This document shows, piece by piece, positions 8,459-16,788 of a stretch of DNA of 61,085 nucleotides. How positions within the stretch are numbered: the first letter of the stretch is position 1; every line of letters begins with the position of its first letter. Source of the stretch: UBA8752 sp002172485 (lineage in GTDB: Bacteria > Bacteroidota > Bacteroidia > Flavobacteriales_D > Sanyastnellaceae); the NCBI GenBank assembly GCA_042089915.1, contig JBELJZ010000016.1:1-61085 (forward strand), given 5' to 3'. The notes beneath the pieces are model-generated. The model was not told the origin of the DNA, did not search any database, and saw only the letters and a program-made list of their open reading frames with translations. Both the position numbers and the translations under genes were made by a program.

Positions 8459-8773
8459 TCAGAGGCCTTGGAGTGATTCGTAGGCGCCGGCGTTGAATAC
8501 GGCATTGAAGCCTTTGGCGCGGAGCAGCTTGACCGCTTGACCGCTGCGGTTGCCACTGCGGCAGTAGAGATAGTAAGACTTGGCGGGGTCCAGTGACTGC
8601 ATGGCCTCTTCGGTCCAAGCGCCAGCCAGCCAATCGAGCTCCTGGGCGCCCGTGACCATGCCCCCGGCGGTTTCGCCCGGGGTGCGGCAATCGATGATGA
8701 CAGCATTGGCGTCCTGAACGGCGCCTGCGACCTCCTCTCGGGAGCAGTCGGCATTGGGTTTCATGAAGAACAT
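8459..8773 (-). CDS. Rhodanese-like domain protein
   Basis: The 104-residue single-domain protein has the rhodanese pattern: VIIDCRTPGE near residues 25-34 and the active-site loop YCRSGNRSG with the catalytic Cys near residue 70. Such proteins carry persulfide on that cysteine and move sulfur or act as sensors. Starts at 8773 or 8764 are both plausible. There is no signal peptide, so it is cytoplasmic. It is not obviously co-transcribed with its neighbours. Confidence 0.85.
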   Translation of the reverse strand: MFFMKPNADCSREEVAGAVQDANAVIIDCRTPGETAGGMVTGAQELDWLAGAWTEEAMQSLDPAKSYYLYCRSGNRSGQAVKLLRAKGFNAVFNAGAYESLQGL

Positions 8774-8861
8774 CCTGCGGGTTTTTATCCAAAGGTCTCA
8801 TCACACAGACCCACGAAGCGTGACCCAAGTTGCACCCCCTGGCCTTGAAGAATCCGAGAAC

Positions 8862-9198
8862 CTATTCGACCTGCAGAGCTTGTTGGGCGACGATGAAGTC
8901 GTAGGCCAGCTCCGCCAACATTTGCGGGACCCCATCGGCATCCAGCACCGCGGCGCCCCAAGGCCCGTGGCCCGCACCTTCGAGGTCGTAGAGAATGTTG
9001 GGCACGCCCATGTCGTCCCACGTCGACTGCAACAGCAAAGCATTGACAAAGGGCACAGTCGGATCCGCCGTCCCGTGGACCATGAACAATGGCTTTGTCG
9101 GTTCCGCGGATGTCCTTCTCGTCTTGGCTCAATTCGGGGCCACCTGTCCATGACACATCGTGCCTCCATTGTGGACTCCAACTGTCGACTTCATTCAT
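8862..9198 (-). pseudogene. 3' remnant of an alpha/beta-hydrolase (esterase)
   Basis: The last 75 codons encode a clear hydrolase C-terminus: FMVHGTADPTVPF holds the acid residue and LEGAGHGPWG the catalytic histidine of the triad. There is no nucleophile elbow and no proper start; the frame is closed by TGA just upstream. A second phase, from about 9198 down to about 9090, encodes WTGGPELSQDEKDI, which would join the first after a frameshift near 9090. The 5' part is missing where the DAHP synthase gene ends (9211). I read this as a truncated, frameshifted esterase gene. Confidence 0.6.
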
Positions 9199-9210
9199 CC
9201 AACAGTGGAT

Positions 9211-10224
9211 TCACGGCACCAGACTGGTCCTCAATGCATGGACCTTTCGGCTCCCTTCGATCAGCTTCGCCGCCTGATCGAAATACAGCGTTTGATTTCG
9301 GTCACTGACGGCTTCATCCGGACGGGGATGGATTTCAACCATCAGGCCATCAGCTCCTGCCGCCACTGCCGCGAGCCCGACGTCCACCACATGACGACGC
9401 AGTCCCACTCCATGAGATGGATCGGCAATCACCGGCAGATGTGATCGCGCTTGCAAATACGAGATGGCATTCACATCAAACGTATTCCGATACGCGCTTT
9501 CGAAGGTTCGGATGCCCCTTTCGCACAGCAAAATGCGCTCGTTTCCCACATTGTAGATGTACTCAGCACATTGGAGGAACTCCTCGATTGTGCCGGACAT
9601 GCTTCGTTTCAGCAGGACCGGTAGACCCGATTGACCCACGGCTTCCAGCAAATTGAAATTCTGCATGTTTCTGGCTCCGATTTGAAACACATCCACCTTG
9701 TCGACCATGGCTTCGATCTGGGCCACTTCCATCACTTCGGTCACAATGCCGAGTCCATGTCGATCGGCCACCCGCCGGAACACATCCAGCCCCTCCAGCC
9801 CCATGCCCCGAAACGAATAAGGACTGCTTCTGGGTTTGTACACGCCTCCACGCATCATGCTGACCCCTTGTGCTGCAAGAAAGGCGGCAACGGACTCCAG
9901 TTGATCCTCTCCCTCTACGCTGCATGGTCCCATGATCAACTGAAAGTCCCTCGGACCGAAGTCGACCTCACCTGCCCGGACGGTCGAGCGACCCTGCTTC
10001 CATTGGCTGCTGACGAGCTTGAAATCATCGGAGATCCGGTGGACATCCCGGACACCGGGACATTGTCGGATGCGCCGTGGATCCGGCAGGTCACCGGCAT
10101 ACACGACGAACATCGTGGAATCCGCGGTTTGCACAAGCCGAGACCGCACATGCAAAGACGCGAGAAAGGCTTCAGCTTCCTGAATCACTTCAGAGGAAGA
10201 TGGATGATGAAGTTGGACGATCAT
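9211..10224 (-). CDS. aroF: DAHP synthase, type I-beta with N-terminal regulatory domain
   Basis: The 337-residue protein condenses phosphoenolpyruvate and erythrose 4-phosphate, the first step of the shikimate pathway. The barrel motifs are clear: IMGPCSVEG near 94-102, GGVYKPRSSPYSFRG, QIGARNMQNF, LLKRSMSGT and PVIADPSHGVG. The first 75 or so residues form the ferredoxin/ACT-like domain seen in the Thermotoga-type enzyme, which mediates feedback inhibition. It is the last gene of the trp operon and overlaps trpA by ATGA, so entry into the aromatic pathway is probably co-regulated with tryptophan synthesis. Confidence 0.93.
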   Translation of the reverse strand: MIVQLHHPSSSEVIQEAEAFLASLHVRSRLVQTADSTMFVVYAGDLPDPRRIRQCPGVRDVHRISDDFKLVSSQWKQGRSTVRAGEVDFGPRDFQLIMGPCSVEGEDQLESVAAFLAAQGVSMMRGGVYKPRSSPYSFRGMGLEGLDVFRRVADRHGLGIVTEVMEVAQIEAMVDKVDVFQIGARNMQNFNLLEAVGQSGLPVLLKRSMSGTIEEFLQCAEYIYNVGNERILLCERGIRTFESAYRNTFDVNAISYLQARSHLPVIADPSHGVGLRRHVVDVGLAAVAAGADGLMVEIHPRPDEAVSDRNQTLYFDQAAKLIEGSRKVHALRTSLVP

Positions 10225-11027
10225 GGTTGCGAGTGGGGGGTGAACAGACTTAAAAACGCGATTGCCCGTTGGACTGCCTCGGATTCAGAAGGCCTGCTTT
10301 CCCCAATGGGGCCAAGCGCACGGAGAAAGGCCGAGCCGATGATGGCCCCATCCACGAAGCCCTCCAATTGCTGGATGTCCGCGGGATCAGAGATTCCGAA
10401 TCCCGCCACGATGGGGCAACGCGTTCGATGGTCCTGAAGGCCCTCGAAAAAGGCCGTCCTGTCCACCGACTGGGCGTCTCCGGTCAATCCAACATTGGCC
10501 ACACCGTAGACAAAAGCTGTGCTCTTTTCAAAGGCCTCATCCATGGACTCCTCGGTGCTCGTCGGGCTGACGAGGAAGGACATGGTCTGGCCATTCGCTT
10601 CGAGGACGCTCCGAAAATCACGGTCATGCGAGGCATAAGGAAGATCGGGAAGGATGAGGCCCGAGGCCCCCGCATCCCGCGCTTGCGTCACGAAGGCCTC
10701 AACACCGCGGCGGTACACTGGATTGCAATAGCCCATCAGCATCAAAGGCTTGTCACAGGAAGCACGAAACCCGCTGGCCAGCGCAAAGACATCATCCAAT
10801 TTGGTGCCCTGTGCCAACGCGATTTCGGACGCCCTCTGAATGGTGGGACCGTCCGCCAGCGGGTCACTGAATGGCATGCCCAGCTCAACAAAGGAAACAG
10901 CAGGGTGATTCGCCAAGACCTTCAGCAACGCCTGACTTGTCTTCATGTCCGGGAATCCAGCGGTCAGAAAAATGGAGAGGTTCACCCGATTGTCTTCTCT
11001 CAAAATGGACATCAGCTCCTTCATCAT
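10221..11027 (-). CDS. trpA: Tryptophan synthase alpha subunit
   Basis: The 268-residue subunit cleaves indole-3-glycerol phosphate to indole, channelled to TrpB. Glu48 in VELGMPFSDPLADGP and Asp59 are at the catalytic positions, and the phosphate-binding segments VAGFGIS and AIIGSAF are present. It starts inside the end of trpB (ATGA overlap) and ends inside the start of the DAHP synthase gene, so translation is likely coupled on both sides. Confidence 0.96.
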   Translation of the reverse strand: MMKELMSILREDNRVNLSIFLTAGFPDMKTSQALLKVLANHPAVSFVELGMPFSDPLADGPTIQRASEIALAQGTKLDDVFALASGFRASCDKPLMLMGYCNPVYRRGVEAFVTQARDAGASGLILPDLPYASHDRDFRSVLEANGQTMSFLVSPTSTEESMDEAFEKSTAFVYGVANVGLTGDAQSVDRTAFFEGLQDHRTRCPIVAGFGISDPADIQQLEGFVDGAIIGSAFLRALGPIGESRPSESEAVQRAIAFLSLFTPHSQP

Positions 11028-12199
11028 TCACCGGGATTTTGGATGTAGTTCTTCAGGTCCTTGTCTCCCCTTCCACTCAAATTGAGAATGACCTCTTCAC
11101 TCCCAGACCAGTCGGCCCGTAGGGTCCAAGCCAAGGCATGGGCCGTCTCCAAGGCGGGAAGAATCCCCTCAAGACGGGTGCAAAGCAGTCCCGCTTGCAG
11201 CGCTTCTTCGTCCTCGGCCGCCGCTGTGCGGAGCCTACCCGTGGACGCAAGGTGTGCATGCAAGGGACCAATCCCGGGGTAGTCCAAGCCCGCACTGATG
11301 CTGTGGGCCTCTTCGATTTGCCCCTCATCATCTTGGAGAATCATGGTTTTGGCACCATGAAGGATGCCTGGACTTCCCTTTTCAATCGTCGCTGCAGTCC
11401 TTCCGCTTTCCACGCCAGCCCCGGCGGCTTCCACTCCAATCAATTCAATGTCTTCGTCAAGAAATGGGAGGAACAGCCCCAAAGCATTGGACCCCCCACC
11501 CAGACAAGCGACGAGATGACTCGGTTTGATCCCCTTGGTTTGACAGGCAGTCTTGGTCTCCTCTCCAATGATGCCATGGAATTCAGCCACCATCATCGGG
11601 TACGGATGAGGCCCCACAGCAGAGCCAATCACGTAATGGGTTTCCCCCGGATGGGCAATCCAATGCCGCATGGCCTCATTCGTCGCATCCTTGAGCGTCT
11701 GAGATCCTGTGTTCGCCGACCGCACCTCCGCACCGAGGAGGCGCATGCGTTCGACATTGGGCTGTTGCCGTTCCATATCCTCTGCTCCCATGAACACGGT
11801 GCACGGCAAACCGGCCCAAGCGCAGGCCGTGGCCGTGGCCACACCATGCTGACCCGCACCGGTCTCGGCGATGATGTGACGTTTCCCCATGCGCATCGCC
11901 AGCAAAACTTGACCCACTGCATTGTTGATTTTGTGGGCCCCTGTGTGGGCGAGGTCCTCCCGTTTGAACCAGACTGAAGTTCCACAACGCTCACTCCAGC
12001 GGTCTGCCCGCTGGAGCGGAGTGGGCCTGCCCACAAAATCTCGCAACAAGTCCGCGTAAGTGGACTTGAATTCCGCGTCTTTCCAAGCGTCTTCGAAAGC
12101 CTGTTCCAGGTCGATGAAATTCCGGCGCAGCATTTCTGGAATGAACTGCCCGCCGAACTCTCCGTAATAACCGTTCCGTATGAGGGGATGCTGCGTCAT
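11024..12199 (-). CDS. trpB: Tryptophan synthase beta subunit
   Basis: The 391-residue PLP enzyme joins indole and serine. The PLP lysine is Lys90 in HTGAHKINN, the GGGSNA phosphate-binding loop is near residue 230, and length fits TrpB1. It overlaps trpF upstream and trpA downstream by 4 bases each, placing it in the middle of the translationally coupled chain. Confidence 0.97.
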   Translation of the reverse strand: MTQHPLIRNGYYGEFGGQFIPEMLRRNFIDLEQAFEDAWKDAEFKSTYADLLRDFVGRPTPLQRADRWSERCGTSVWFKREDLAHTGAHKINNAVGQVLLAMRMGKRHIIAETGAGQHGVATATACAWAGLPCTVFMGAEDMERQQPNVERMRLLGAEVRSANTGSQTLKDATNEAMRHWIAHPGETHYVIGSAVGPHPYPMMVAEFHGIIGEETKTACQTKGIKPSHLVACLGGGSNALGLFLPFLDEDIELIGVEAAGAGVESGRTAATIEKGSPGILHGAKTMILQDDEGQIEEAHSISAGLDYPGIGPLHAHLASTGRLRTAAAEDEEALQAGLLCTRLEGILPALETAHALAWTLRADWSGSEEVILNLSGRGDKDLKNYIQNPGE

Positions 12200-12834
12200 G
12201 ATGTGCAGAGGTGTTTGAATTGATGAATGAGCTCGGGAGACTTGATGCCCGGGGAGGTCTCCACCCCGCTGTTGAGGTCCAATCCAGTGACCCAGTCCGG
12301 CAACTTGAGCAGCTTCGCTTTCGGAATCCTAGGATGGAGCCCGCCTGCCAGAATCACCTCGACGGAAGGCGCCTGCCACCGGGACAACGCCGTCCAGTCA
12401 AACGGCCTGCCTGTCCCGCCTCCGGCCTCACTGGGTGTATCCAACAAGAGCCGCTCAGTTTCCGGCCACACAGACGGGAACGCGTCATCCACCATGAAGT
12501 GGACCTGAACGGGCTGTCGGCCATGGTCTCGAACGAGTTCTGCGGCCGCTCTAGCGTACCCCCCATGCAATTGGACATGCGTGCAGGACAAGCCCGCTGA
12601 GAAGGCCGCATCCAGCTCAGTCAAGGAAAGGCCGCGAACGACCCAATGACGCTCGACCAGAGGGTCCAATCGGCGGGAGGTCTCCAGCAAGTCCACCACG
12701 TCTTCGACCTCCACATGACGGGGAGAAGGCGGACAGGAAATGACGCCGATTGCATCCACACCCGACAAGAGAACGTTTTGCAGGTTGTCCTCCGCGGTCA
12801 ATCCGCAGACTTTGATGTGAAATTGCCTTGTCAT
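12196..12834 (-). CDS. trpF: Phosphoribosylanthranilate isomerase
   Basis: The 212-residue barrel enzyme carries out the Amadori rearrangement of phosphoribosylanthranilate. The catalytic Cys is in KVCGLT near residue 10 and the general acid Asp lies in the region of LLLDTPS near 130; LAGGLHP and GLDLNSGVE mark the phosphate-binding end. The sequence is rather divergent (for example ISCPPSPRHV where many have FxxxSPRxV), but context makes the call firm. It overlaps trpC and trpB by 4 bases each. Confidence 0.95.
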   Translation of the reverse strand: MTRQFHIKVCGLTAEDNLQNVLLSGVDAIGVISCPPSPRHVEVEDVVDLLETSRRLDPLVERHWVVRGLSLTELDAAFSAGLSCTHVQLHGGYARAAAELVRDHGRQPVQVHFMVDDAFPSVWPETERLLLDTPSEAGGGTGRPFDWTALSRWQAPSVEVILAGGLHPRIPKAKLLKLPDWVTGLDLNSGVETSPGIKSPELIHQFKHLCTS

Positions 12835-13631
12835 TCCCCCTTCACGTCCGTCAATTCCCGCACGATTCTAGCACATTCCTGGTGGGGAAGGCTGTTTCTC
12901 AGAAATGCATCTCCAATCAGGAAACCGGAATAACCCAGAGCCCGAGCGGCTGCGATGTCCGGCGCCCCCTGCATGCCACTCTCGGCGACCCAAACGCTGT
13001 CCTTCGGAAGGTCAGACACCATCCGTTCGAACCGGTGGGCATCCATATCCAGCGTGCTGAGGTTCCTCGAATTGACCCCGACCATATCGATGCCGGGCGT
13101 CCACAGGTCGAGATCTTCGACGCCATGGCATTCAAGCAGGACCTCCATCCCGAGGTCATGGGCCAAGCCGACCAACTCCGCCACTTTCGACTTGTCGAGC
13201 AAGGCGGCAATCAACAGGATCACGTCCGCCCCGGCCGCCCTCGCCTCGTGCACCTGGTAGGGTTCAAGCATGAAATCCTTGCGCAGGATGGGACAGAGAT
13301 GCAGCCTTCGCGCCAACCTCAAATCCTCCAGTGAACCTTGGAAGTGATCCGGCTCAGTGAGAATGCTCAACCCACTGCACCCCGACTGCATATATCCACG
13401 GGTGGTCTCAGACAAATCGGCATCGAGGCGATACGCACCCCGCGAAGGAGACGCCCTTTTGAATTCGGCGATGATGCCATTCTTGTCTGGCCGAGTCAGG
13501 TAATCGACCAAAGACAGACACGGCACATCGTAGTGCGGGGAGGTCTGCAACTGCGGAATGGGAACGCGGGCTTCTTGCCCTGGAAGGGACTGGCGAAGAC
13601 CGGTTACGATGGTGTCGAGTACGGCGTTCAT
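12831..13631 (-). CDS. trpC: Indole-3-glycerol phosphate synthase
   Basis: The 266-residue barrel enzyme closes the indole ring. The signature IIAEFKRASPSRG with the catalytic lysine, LRKDFMLEPYQ, GVNSRNLSTLD and VAESGMQG are all present. It is a stand-alone protein, not fused to TrpF as in E. coli. The ATG overlaps the trpD stop by 4 bases and its own stop overlaps trpF. Confidence 0.96.
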   Translation of the reverse strand: MNAVLDTIVTGLRQSLPGQEARVPIPQLQTSPHYDVPCLSLVDYLTRPDKNGIIAEFKRASPSRGAYRLDADLSETTRGYMQSGCSGLSILTEPDHFQGSLEDLRLARRLHLCPILRKDFMLEPYQVHEARAAGADVILLIAALLDKSKVAELVGLAHDLGMEVLLECHGVEDLDLWTPGIDMVGVNSRNLSTLDMDAHRFERMVSDLPKDSVWVAESGMQGAPDIAAARALGYSGFLIGDAFLRNSLPHQECARIVRELTDVKGE

Positions 13632-14614
13632 GAAATCAAGGATTGGAGATGGTCATAGGCACGCCCGGAGTCGAGGAAGTTCAAGGCGCGGAAGAAGGCC
13701 GCGTCCAGCGTGGCCTCGGCATCCCATACGGTCAAGGCCAAGGCGGCATTGGCCGCCACCACACGGCGTTGGTCTACGGTGCCTTCCCCTTTGAGGATAT
13801 TGGACAGCAGCTGTGCGTTGTCCTCTGGAGTCTCCGCACCGCCAATGGCACCCGGCACCAACGGCGTCAATCCGAAGTCCGCCACGGTCACCTTGTGAAA
13901 GTGGCTTCGGGTCGAATAGACGCGCACATCGGACGTAAGCGAGATTTCATCGTGCCCATCCAAACTGTGCACCACAGCCGCTTGGATGCCCATCCGTTCC
14001 GTGCACCAGGCATACAACCGCTGGGTTCGCAGGTCAAATGTGCCCGTCATCTGGTGGGTGGGAGAGGCCGGATTGCTCAGCGGCCCCATGATGTTGAACA
14101 GGGTACGAACCCCCAAGGCCGAACGGACCGAGGCCACGTTGCGCATGGCCGGGTGAAAGAATGGGGCATGGAGAAATACACTGCCCTTGTGTTCAAACAA
14201 CCGCCTCGCGTCCTCTGCTGTCTGAGGAAAACGATAACCGAGGCTCTCAAGCACATTGCTGGACCCACACGTGCTGCTCACCCCGTAATTCCCGTGCTTC
14301 ACCACCGGCACCCCCATGGCTCCCATGAGGAAAGCAGTGGCCGTGCTGATGTTGAAGGTGTCCTTTCCGTCCCCTCCGGTTCCGCAGAAATCCATGCAGG
14401 CCACCCCACCAAGATCCACGGTCTGGCCGTGCTCCAACATGGCATCCCGGAATCCGAGGATTTCCTCGAGGTGAAGCTCGCGGTGATTCAAAGAGGCCAA
14501 CGCCGCGGCCAGATGAACATCGGACATGGACCCCGACATCATGTCATTCATGACGGCCTGTGCCTCCGAACGGTTCAGGCGCCTCATGTCATTCAAGCGA
14601 TTCAAGTCAATCAT
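13628..14614 (-). CDS. trpD: Anthranilate phosphoribosyltransferase
   Basis: The 328-residue enzyme transfers phosphoribosyl from PRPP to anthranilate. The PRPP/Mg motif CGTGGDGKDTFNIST near 79-93, VVKHGNYGVSSTCGSSNVLE and the GPLSNPASPTHQ stretch are intact. It is a stand-alone protein. Its start lies inside the last codons of trpG (8-base overlap) and its end overlaps trpC by 4 bases. Confidence 0.96.
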   Translation of the reverse strand: MIDLNRLNDMRRLNRSEAQAVMNDMMSGSMSDVHLAAALASLNHRELHLEEILGFRDAMLEHGQTVDLGGVACMDFCGTGGDGKDTFNISTATAFLMGAMGVPVVKHGNYGVSSTCGSSNVLESLGYRFPQTAEDARRLFEHKGSVFLHAPFFHPAMRNVASVRSALGVRTLFNIMGPLSNPASPTHQMTGTFDLRTQRLYAWCTERMGIQAAVVHSLDGHDEISLTSDVRVYSTRSHFHKVTVADFGLTPLVPGAIGGAETPEDNAQLLSNILKGEGTVDQRRVVAANAALALTVWDAEATLDAAFFRALNFLDSGRAYDHLQSLIS

Positions 14615-15200
14615 GTCGAGGGGAATTGAGAAAGTGAACCATCATCTCGAGACCCGATGGAGTCATGACGCTTTCGGGGTGGAATTGCACCCCTGCCCAT
14701 GGGCAGGTGTCGTGCTCCATCGCCATGACGAATCCCTCGTCATCGCGTGCCGTCGGCTTCCAACCGTCCGGCACCCCATCGACCACCCAGCTGTGGTAAC
14801 TGCCGACCTGAAAGGGACATTCCGGCCATTGGAAAGAGTGGGAGGCCCTGACCTCATTCACCATTCTGAGTTTGCCGTGACGGGGGCGATCCAAGAGCGC
14901 AATGCTCCCTCCATGGATCTCCGCCATCGCTTGCATGCCCAGGCAAACGCCCAACGCGGGCGTTCCCTCCGGCAAGGACCGGAGACAGGCCACAAGGTCA
15001 GGATGAGCGTCGGGGGTGGAGGGCCCAGGACCGAAAATGACGGCCTTCCATCCCCCGTCCATGTTGTGCCGGCCCTCTGCCGCGCGCATCACCCGACAGG
15101 GTGAACCCGTGGCTTCTTCCACCAAAGCCGCCAGGTTGTGGGTGAAGGAATCAAAGTTGTCGATGATGAGCACCGTCTTTTCTGTGGTGTGCATGGCCAT
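14607..15200 (-). CDS. trpG: Anthranilate synthase component II (glutamine amidotransferase)
   Basis: The class-I glutamine amidotransferase subunit supplies ammonia to TrpE. The nucleophile is Cys86 in GVCLGMQ, and the His-Glu pair is in FHPES near the C-terminus; the N-terminal LIIDNFDSFTHNL is typical. I chose the ATG at 15200 (or 15194) because earlier in-frame codons lie inside trpE and give an atypical N-terminus. It starts 4 bases after the trpE stop and overlaps trpD. Confidence 0.95.
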   Translation of the reverse strand: MAMHTTEKTVLIIDNFDSFTHNLAALVEEATGSPCRVMRAAEGRHNMDGGWKAVIFGPGPSTPDAHPDLVACLRSLPEGTPALGVCLGMQAMAEIHGGSIALLDRPRHGKLRMVNEVRASHSFQWPECPFQVGSYHSWVVDGVPDGWKPTARDDEGFVMAMEHDTCPWAGVQFHPESVMTPSGLEMMVHFLNSPRHD

Positions 15201-15204
15201 GGAA

Positions 15205-16554
15205 TCAAAGGGTTTCGGCCAAATCCATGGCCTTGGCAAGGGCGTGCAACTTCCGTTCTACTTCATCCGCCTCGGATGCGGGAATGCTGTCCATGACCAC
15301 TCCAGCGCCTGCCTGATAATGCAACCGGCCTGTTTTGGAAACGAATGAGCGAATGACAATGGCGTGGGTGCAATCTCCATTCAGACCGTAACATCCGACT
15401 GCGCCTCCATACAGCCCGCGTGCATGAGGTTCATGTGATGCAATCAACTCAATGGCCCTCAGTTTGGGAGCCCCGCTCAATGTGCCTGCGGGGAAGGTGT
15501 CCCCAAAAATTCGAGCGGCATGCACTCCCTCTCGGAGCCGGGCCTGAACATGGCTCACGAGATGGATGACGTGGCTGAACAGTTGAACCTCCTTGAACCG
15601 GCTGACTTCGCTGCGGTGACAACTGCGGTTGAGGTCATTCCGCGCGAGGTCGAGCAGCATCGTGTGTTCTGCATTTTCCTTTTCACTCGACTTCAATTCC
15701 TGGATGGCCCTTTCGTTCTCCTCTTCTGACTCTGTGCGCTTCACCGTTCCGGCGATGGGGTGAACTTCGGCGATGCGGTCGCGGACCAACAGTTGCGCCT
15801 CCGGACTGGAACCAAACAGCCTTCGGTTTCCATCATCCAAATAGTAGAGAAAAGGGCTCGGGTTGATGCTCCGCAAAGCGCGATACACCTGAAAATCATC
15901 TCCAGTGAAGGCCTGCTCGAAGTGCCGGGAATACACCACTTGGAACACCTCACCCTCATGGCACTGCCGAATGCCAGCCTGCACCATCTGCTCAAATTGG
16001 CTCCGGGTCAAACTGGACTCCACCTCCCCTGACTTGAAAAACGGGGCCGGCGCCGGAGCGGGTGACGCGAGCCTCTTCAAGAGCGATGGCAATGCCGAAG
16101 TCTCTCCTGCCGGACAGAACTCCCAACACTCCAACACTTGCTTGAAATGATCGAAAATCATGACGAATCGAAACAGAGAATACTGCACGACAACATCGCT
16201 GTCGCCCCCTCCTGGGTGCGGCTGTCCATCCGGATCCATGCCGTCCACCGCTTCGAAATCCGTGGTCCCATAAATGCCCAGGAATCCACCTTGAGTCTTC
16301 GCCTCCGGACAGTCAATGCCCTCCAGAAACGCCTCAATGGACTCGGCATACCCCGACTGTCTCAAGGCCTCGCGGGTCAAGGTCAATGTCTCAAGTGGAT
16401 CGAAGGCCACAACACTGTGGGCGTCCTCCCGGCTGTGGTAATCCGTGCTTTCAAACAGACACGATGCGGGCCCTTCATCCCGGAGGAGGAGATAAGCCTG
16501 GACCGGAGTCAGTGAATCACTGAGTTGCCGATGATGGTGAAGTGTGTAGGTCAT
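15205..16554 (-). CDS. trpE: Anthranilate synthase component I
   Basis: The 449-residue enzyme makes anthranilate from chorismate with ammonia from TrpG. The chorismate-binding core is clear: PIAGTVKRTESEEEN, LLDLARNDLNR, TFPAGTLSGAPKLRA and YQAGAGVV. Near the N-terminus, CLFESTDYHSR matches the region that in other TrpE proteins forms the tryptophan feedback site (LLES-type motif). Its ATG follows the T tract of the attenuator terminator directly. The G-rich 3' arm of that hairpin is the only Shine-Dalgarno-like stretch, so terminator formation could also mask initiation. Confidence 0.96.
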   Translation of the reverse strand: MTYTLHHHRQLSDSLTPVQAYLLLRDEGPASCLFESTDYHSREDAHSVVAFDPLETLTLTREALRQSGYAESIEAFLEGIDCPEAKTQGGFLGIYGTTDFEAVDGMDPDGQPHPGGGDSDVVVQYSLFRFVMIFDHFKQVLECWEFCPAGETSALPSLLKRLASPAPAPAPFFKSGEVESSLTRSQFEQMVQAGIRQCHEGEVFQVVYSRHFEQAFTGDDFQVYRALRSINPSPFLYYLDDGNRRLFGSSPEAQLLVRDRIAEVHPIAGTVKRTESEEENERAIQELKSSEKENAEHTMLLDLARNDLNRSCHRSEVSRFKEVQLFSHVIHLVSHVQARLREGVHAARIFGDTFPAGTLSGAPKLRAIELIASHEPHARGLYGGAVGCYGLNGDCTHAIVIRSFVSKTGRLHYQAGAGVVMDSIPASEADEVERKLHALAKAMDLAETL

Positions 16555-16584
16555 AAAACAAAAAACCCCCTCGAGTGGAGGGGG
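16555..16584 (-). terminator. Attenuator terminator immediately before trpE
   Basis: On the minus strand, a 7-bp stem CCCCCTC/GAGGGGG with loop CACTC is followed by TTTTTTGTTTT, ending exactly at the trpE ATG (16554). Terminator structure and position are seen directly; function follows from the leader peptide upstream. Confidence 0.88.
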
Positions 16585-16608
16585 CGATGAGTGTGATGGT
16601 CTGAAAAA

Positions 16609-16677
16609 TCAACTGTACACGCGCGCACCTCCGTTTTCGAAGGGCCACCACCACTGTTGGATGTTGTTACGCTGCAT
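16609..16677 (-). CDS. trpL: trp leader peptide
   Basis: The 22-residue frame reads MQRNNIQQWWWPFENGGARV, then Tyr-Ser and TGA. Three consecutive Trp codons in a peptide this short, just upstream of a terminator and trpE, are the hallmark of a ribosome-mediated attenuator. It has no Shine-Dalgarno sequence; a -7-like TATCTTAG ends only 4 bases before its ATG, so the transcript may start at the leader peptide start codon. It acts in cis as a sensor of charged tRNA-Trp rather than as a functional protein. Confidence 0.88.
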   Translation of the reverse strand: MQRNNIQQWWWPFENGGARVYS

Positions 16678-16681
16678 GGCT

Positions 16682-16689
16682 CTAAGATA
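16682..16689 (-). promoter_or_regulatory. -7-like element TATCTTAG of the trp operon
   Basis: TATCTTAG matches TAnnTTTG at seven of eight positions and lies 4 bases (AGCC) before the leader peptide ATG. No TTG is apparent at the -33 position. No operator-like palindrome was seen. Confidence 0.45.
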
Positions 16690-16788
16690 GGGACTGATGG
16701 ATTGGCTTGTGTCCCCTACCGAAGCCGGCCCGTCATTGAGGCCCATCCTGAGTCCTATGACGAACAAATTGGGGCACAAATCACCACT

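Larger units (their letters stand above)
16555..16677 (-). promoter_or_regulatory. trp operon transcription attenuator
   Basis: Upstream of trpE lie, in transcription order, a 22-residue reading frame with three adjacent Trp codons (16645-16653), a GGAGG segment (16628-16632) just beyond the footprint of a ribosome stalled there, and an intrinsic terminator (16566-16584 plus T tract). GGAGG can pair with CCTCC (16577-16581) in the 5' arm of the terminator, giving a plausible antiterminator. The Trp-codon stretch AGTGGTGGTGG can also pair with that arm with two mismatches. Ribosome stalling at low charged tRNA-Trp should favour read-through into trpEGDCFBA-aroF. The pairing scheme is inferred by eye. 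Confidence 0.85.
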
